From Euperipatoides rowelli (Eukaryota; Onychophora; Udeonychophora; Euonychophora; Peripatopsidae): 47,576 nt of DNA. Made by a program: the position numbers and the translations under genes. The notes under the pieces were generated by a model. That model was not told the DNA's origin, did not search any database, and saw only the letters and a program-made list of their open reading frames with translations. Positions 45,028-47,576 of the stretch are shown here, piece after piece (the first letter of the stretch is position 1; every line of letters starts with the position of its first letter). The stretch lies in assembly GCA_003024985.2 (NCBI GenBank), contig PXIH01S0001038.1; one strand, given 5' to 3'.

Positions 45028-45663
45028 TTATTTCACAAAATCTTTGCCTATGAAATAAATCTCAAATGAGTTTTTTCTAACGGCCTTTGGTTTTAATCTC
45101 TTAGCTATTTTGAATCTATTTTTGATTATATCAAAAATTTCCCTTTCAAATCCACCTTGAAATACTTTAATAAGCAAATTACCTTGTTTATTTAAACTTG
45201 TAAGTGCAAATTCTAAAATTTTTTTGCTTAGGTTAAAAGAATTACTTGTGTCTACAAGCCTATTACCCGTTGTATTAGGAGCTGCATCACTCATAATAAA
45301 ATTATAAGGCCCAAGATCTCTAATTTGCTTAACTACAGATTCTGTGAATATATCTCCCTTTACAAATTCAAAATTTTTCTCAAAACTAATATTAAGATCT
45401 TTAATATCAACAGCAACAAGTTTTCCTTGTTTTAGCCTCTTATGTGAATATTGAGAGAAACTCCCAGGAGCTGCCCCAATATCAAGTACGGCACCATATA
45501 TCATTAAATGAAATTTATCATCTATCTCCTTTAATTTATAAACAGATCTTGCAACATAACCTTCCTTTTTTGCTTTTAACGCATACTCATCATTTAAATA
45601 AGACATAAACCTGCATTTCCTCACATTATTTTTATTTTTTCTATTATAATCCTGATTATGCAA
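45028..45663 (-). CDS. rlmE: RlmE (FtsJ/RrmJ) 23S rRNA 2'-O-methyltransferase
   Basis: Methylates U2552 of 23S rRNA. The SAM motif [14 protein letters not shown] lies near residue 60, and the K-D-K-E catalytic set is visible in [26 protein letters not shown] and SFEIYFIG. The frame opens with a TTG at 45663 (211 residues), close to the family length; residues before the internal ATG at 45606 (192 residues) align plausibly with the family's N-terminus, but the TTG has only a weak ribosome site. The true start is therefore open. It is the first gene of the long - strand run. It matches BB0313. Confidence 0.9.
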   Translation of the reverse strand: MHNQDYNRKNKNNVRKCRFMSYLNDEYALKAKKEGYVARSVYKLKEIDDKFHLMIYGAVLDIGAAPGSFSQYSHKRLKQGKLVAVDIKDLNISFEKNFEFVKGDIFTESVVKQIRDLGPYNFIMSDAAPNTTGNRLVDTSNSFNLSKKILEFALTSLNKQGNLLIKVFQGGFEREIFDIIKNRFKIAKRLKPKAVRKNSFEIYFIGKDFVK

Positions 45664-45771
45664 TATAGTCTACTTTTAAAGAATACTAAATAAAATTTAA
45701 TAAAAATTTTATAATGACAGCAAAACAAGTTTTAATTTAATATAATAAACATTATCAAGGATAAACAATTT
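45664..45771. promoter_or_regulatory. Divergent intergenic region with AT-rich promoter-like boxes
   Basis: This 108-bp stretch separates rlmE (-) from the TPR gene (+) and must hold the promoters for both. On the + strand TATAAT occurs at 45741-45746, about 25 bases before the AAGGA ribosome site; a second TATAAT is at 45710-45715. Matching -35 boxes are poor. It is the likely transcription start region for the long - strand run. Confidence 0.5.
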
Positions 45772-46473
45772 ATGAAAAGAAAGTTATTAACATGTTTAAT
45801 ATTATTGCTCTACCTAAAATTAGCAGCAAATAATTCACAAAATAAAAATGATCTAAATGACAACTTAACTGAAAACAATAAAAATAAAATAATTGATAAT
45901 TTCTTTAAAAGTTTTTTTCACTTTAGAATATTAAAACAATATGAGAAAGCAAATGAAGCTCTAGGCAAAATTCTAGAGCTTGATAAAAACTTAATACATG
46001 TTTACCTATTCCTCTCAGAAATAAACTATCTAGACGGGCACTGGAAAGAAGGAATACGATATGCCAAGAAATACCTAGAAAAAACAGATATTAGCGACAA
46101 AAAGAACTACTTCGACATTTCTTGGGCTTATTTTTTACTAGGAGAAATTCAAAATGCAATGGACTTTATTATTAATTCTTACAAAGAAAATAGTGAACTA
46201 ATTAGAAATAACACACCTATTTTATTAAATACCCTATCCCAAAAAGGTATATACCATTCTATAAATAATGAGAATTTAATGTTTCAAAACATACTAACTT
46301 ATATTTTTACAACAATTTTTGCTGAAAATTTTCTTTATGTTAACTTAATTCGAATAACACAAATTGCACAAAAAACACCATTTTATCGTTTTCAATTCAA
46401 TAGGTTAAAAAATCTAGAGATTCAATTTCAAGGCTTAAATGCTTTGAATCAACAAAATAAATTTGGAACTTAA
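45772..46473 (+). CDS. Exported TPR-like protein
   Basis: A 233-residue protein with a signal peptide (MKRKLLTCLILLLYLKLAAN, likely cleaved near Ala19) and no lipobox at the right spacing. Residues about 50-150 contain TPR-like helix pairs (YEKANEALGKILELDKNLIH; YLFLSEINYLDGHWKEGIRY; ISWAYFLLGEIQNAMDFIIN). It is probably periplasmic and protein-binding; function is unknown. It is one of only two + strand genes seen in full. Its stop TAA and the stop of the facing permease gene share the bases TTAA at 46470-46473. It corresponds to the BB0314/BB0315 region. Confidence 0.8.
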   Translation: MKRKLLTCLILLLYLKLAANNSQNKNDLNDNLTENNKNKIIDNFFKSFFHFRILKQYEKANEALGKILELDKNLIHVYLFLSEINYLDGHWKEGIRYAKKYLEKTDISDKKNYFDISWAYFLLGEIQNAMDFIINSYKENSELIRNNTPILLNTLSQKGIYHSINNENLMFQNILTYIFTTIFAENFLYVNLIRITQIAQKTPFYRFQFNRLKNLEIQFQGLNALNQQNKFGT

Positions 46474-47285
46474 ATCAAATGTTTTTGACTTCTATTAAGA
46501 ATAGCAAATAAAATACTTATAAGTATCGCAAGATAAAAAGGCATTGCTAAGGTAAAATAAGGATTTACATAATTTTGAAAGTTAAAAAACTCATATTGAA
46601 TAAACAGCATTAAAAAAGATACAAATGGAATTAATATGGGATTTACATATGAAATGTATATTATACAAATAGCAATCCAGCCATTGCTTAATCCTAAATT
46701 ATATGAATAACTTCCTAAATTAATGCTTAAAAAAGATCCTCCAAGACTTGCAAAAATTGATGAAGTAAAAATAGCAAATAATTTTAAACAATTACTTTTT
46801 CTAATGCCAAATATTTCACTGTAGTTCTTAGATCTAATAAGTTCAAAACTTATTTTGATTTTAGAAAAATTTAAAAGGTACACACTAAAAATAAAAATAA
46901 ATGCAAAAATCACTATAAAAATAACCCTATATACTACTACAAAAGAATCTCCGAAATAAAAATTAGAACGCAAAACCAAATTATATTTCATTAAAAAGTC
47001 TATCAAAAAGCAAACAAAAAAATTAATTGCCATACCAATAATGAAAACATTATACCTACGAAAAACTAAAACGGATAAAAGTCCTGCAAACATCATATTA
47101 ATTAATAATGGAAAAACAACAGCTAAAAAAATATTAAACCCTAAATATAAGAATAATGCTGTTAAAAATGTGGATAAGAAAGAGATTCCTTCTATGGAAA
47201 TATTTAGTATCCCTACCTTATGCGTAAAAACCACACCTAATGCTAAATATGATAAATTAAGCGAATATAAAAAAATATCAAACAT
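46470..47285 (-). CDS. rfuD: ABC transporter permease, RfuD-type
   Basis: A 271-residue inner-membrane permease of the BPD_transp_2 family with about eight helices. The start YLALGVVFTHKVGILNISIE is the family motif (GVLNIGIEG-type), and SFELIRSKNYSEIFGIRKSN with SIFASLGGSFLSINLGSY is the coupling-loop region facing the ATPase. The pair with the next gene, and gene order, match the system described in spirochaetes as a riboflavin importer (RfuABCD; BB0316-BB0319 in my recollection). Substrate (riboflavin versus nucleosides) cannot be read from the sequence. It starts 3 bp after the stop of the partner permease. Confidence 0.8.
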   Translation of the reverse strand: MFDIFLYSLNLSYLALGVVFTHKVGILNISIEGISFLSTFLTALFLYLGFNIFLAVVFPLLINMMFAGLLSVLVFRRYNVFIIGMAINFFVCFLIDFLMKYNLVLRSNFYFGDSFVVVYRVIFIVIFAFIFIFSVYLLNFSKIKISFELIRSKNYSEIFGIRKSNCLKLFAIFTSSIFASLGGSFLSINLGSYSYNLGLSNGWIAICIIYISYVNPILIPFVSFLMLFIQYEFFNFQNYVNPYFTLAMPFYLAILISILFAILNRSQKHLI

Positions 47286-47288
47286 AGT

Positions 47289-47576
47289 TTAACTCTCTTT
47301 TTTAATTAAAAATAAAGATATAAAAATTGAAATGGCTTGATAAAAACTAGTTAGATCGTATTTAAAATCAAAATTAATTTGAATGTAATCATTAAATTCA
47401 TTTAAAAAGGAAAAGAACAAACTAAAAAAGAACATATATATGTAATTAAAACTAGATAAAATCGCTACAATAAATCCATTCCAACCAATCTTTGAAGTTA
47501 TTCCCAAAAACAAATGATGTTGGAAAAAAATTAAAACTAGAGCTCCAACAAGACCATTTAAAAAAGCATTACTAAA
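47289..47576 (-). CDS. rfuC: ABC transporter permease, RfuC-type (5' part outside window)
   Basis: The frame is open to the window edge: before the first possible internal start (a TTG at 47513) it continues FSNAFLNGLVGALVLIFFQH, so the gene begins outside the window. The visible 95 codons include LFLGITSKIGWNGFIVAILS, the C-terminal family motif of BPD_transp_2 permeases, and end at a TAA at 47289. It forms a pair with the RfuD-type gene. The ATPase and binding protein should lie beyond the edge. Confidence 0.8.
   Translation of the reverse strand, partial: FSNAFLNGLVGALVLIFFQHHLFLGITSKIGWNGFIVAILSSFNYIYMFFFSLFFSFLNEFNDYIQINFDFKYDLTSFYQAISIFISLFLIKKES

Noticed and set aside
47041-47292. + strand frame opposite the RfuD-type permease
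   Set aside because: It is antisense to the clear membrane-protein frame, has no ribosome site, and its Lys/Asn-rich translation reflects the AT-rich complement.

Overview
The window is AT-rich spirochaete chromosome and almost certainly comes from a Borrelia/Borreliella species. The main grounds are gene content and order. One long run encodes an export gate, a periplasmic-flagellum motor, hook and rod, then HslUV, then a reduced division/cell-wall cluster. As I recall it, this matches the block around BB0263-BB0317 of B. burgdorferi B31. FlgE also carries the spirochaete cross-link residues. I cannot tell a Lyme species from a relapsing-fever species from this sequence alone.

Layout. At the left edge is a small signal peptidase gene on the + strand (22-528). 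From 569 to 45663 every gene is on the - strand, and most neighbours overlap or lie 3-45 bp apart. Read in the direction of transcription (right to left) the order is: rlmE, cheW, nadK, recN; three uncharacterised envelope-type genes; rsmH, ftsL-like, murF, mraY, ftsW, ftsQ, ftsA, ftsZ; a TPR lipoprotein; an interrupted dprA; hslV, hslU; then the flagellar block flgB-flgC-fliE-fliF-fliG-fliH-fliI-fliJ-flbB-fliK-flgD-flgE-flbD-motA-motB-fliL-fliM-fliN-fliO-fliP-fliQ-fliR-flhB-flhA-flhF-flhG-flgV. The run ends with a FapA/DUF342 protein, a small unknown protein, a SwrB-like protein and a short Hsp70. At the right edge are a + strand TPR protein (45772-46473) and, tail to tail with it, two - strand ABC permease genes of the riboflavin/nucleoside type, the second cut by the window end. 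There is no RNA gene, insertion sequence, prophage or CRISPR array that I can support, and no gene-free stretch longer than 300 bp. The largest gap is 219 bp, between flbD and motA.

How it works together. The flagellar genes supply the MS ring (FliF), the switch (FliG/M/N), the stator (MotA/B, FliL), the export gate and ATPase (FlhA/B, FliO/P/Q/R, FliH/I/J), the rod and hook (FlgB/C/E, FliE, FlgD, FliK), the periplasmic collar (FlbB) and placement/number control (FlhF/G, FlgV). The division genes supply the FtsZ ring, its membrane anchor and late cell-wall precursor synthesis. No flagellar sigma factor gene (fliA) is present, which fits the known sigma-70 control of Borrelia motility genes. 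Points most worth a second look are: a FliF-like tail at the C-terminus of FlgV; a good sigma-70-type promoter in the gap before motA; an in-frame UGA splitting dprA; a 7-codon leader ORF with the better ribosome site ahead of a small gene that has none; and the FlgE Lys165/Cys178/Asn179 cross-link set.
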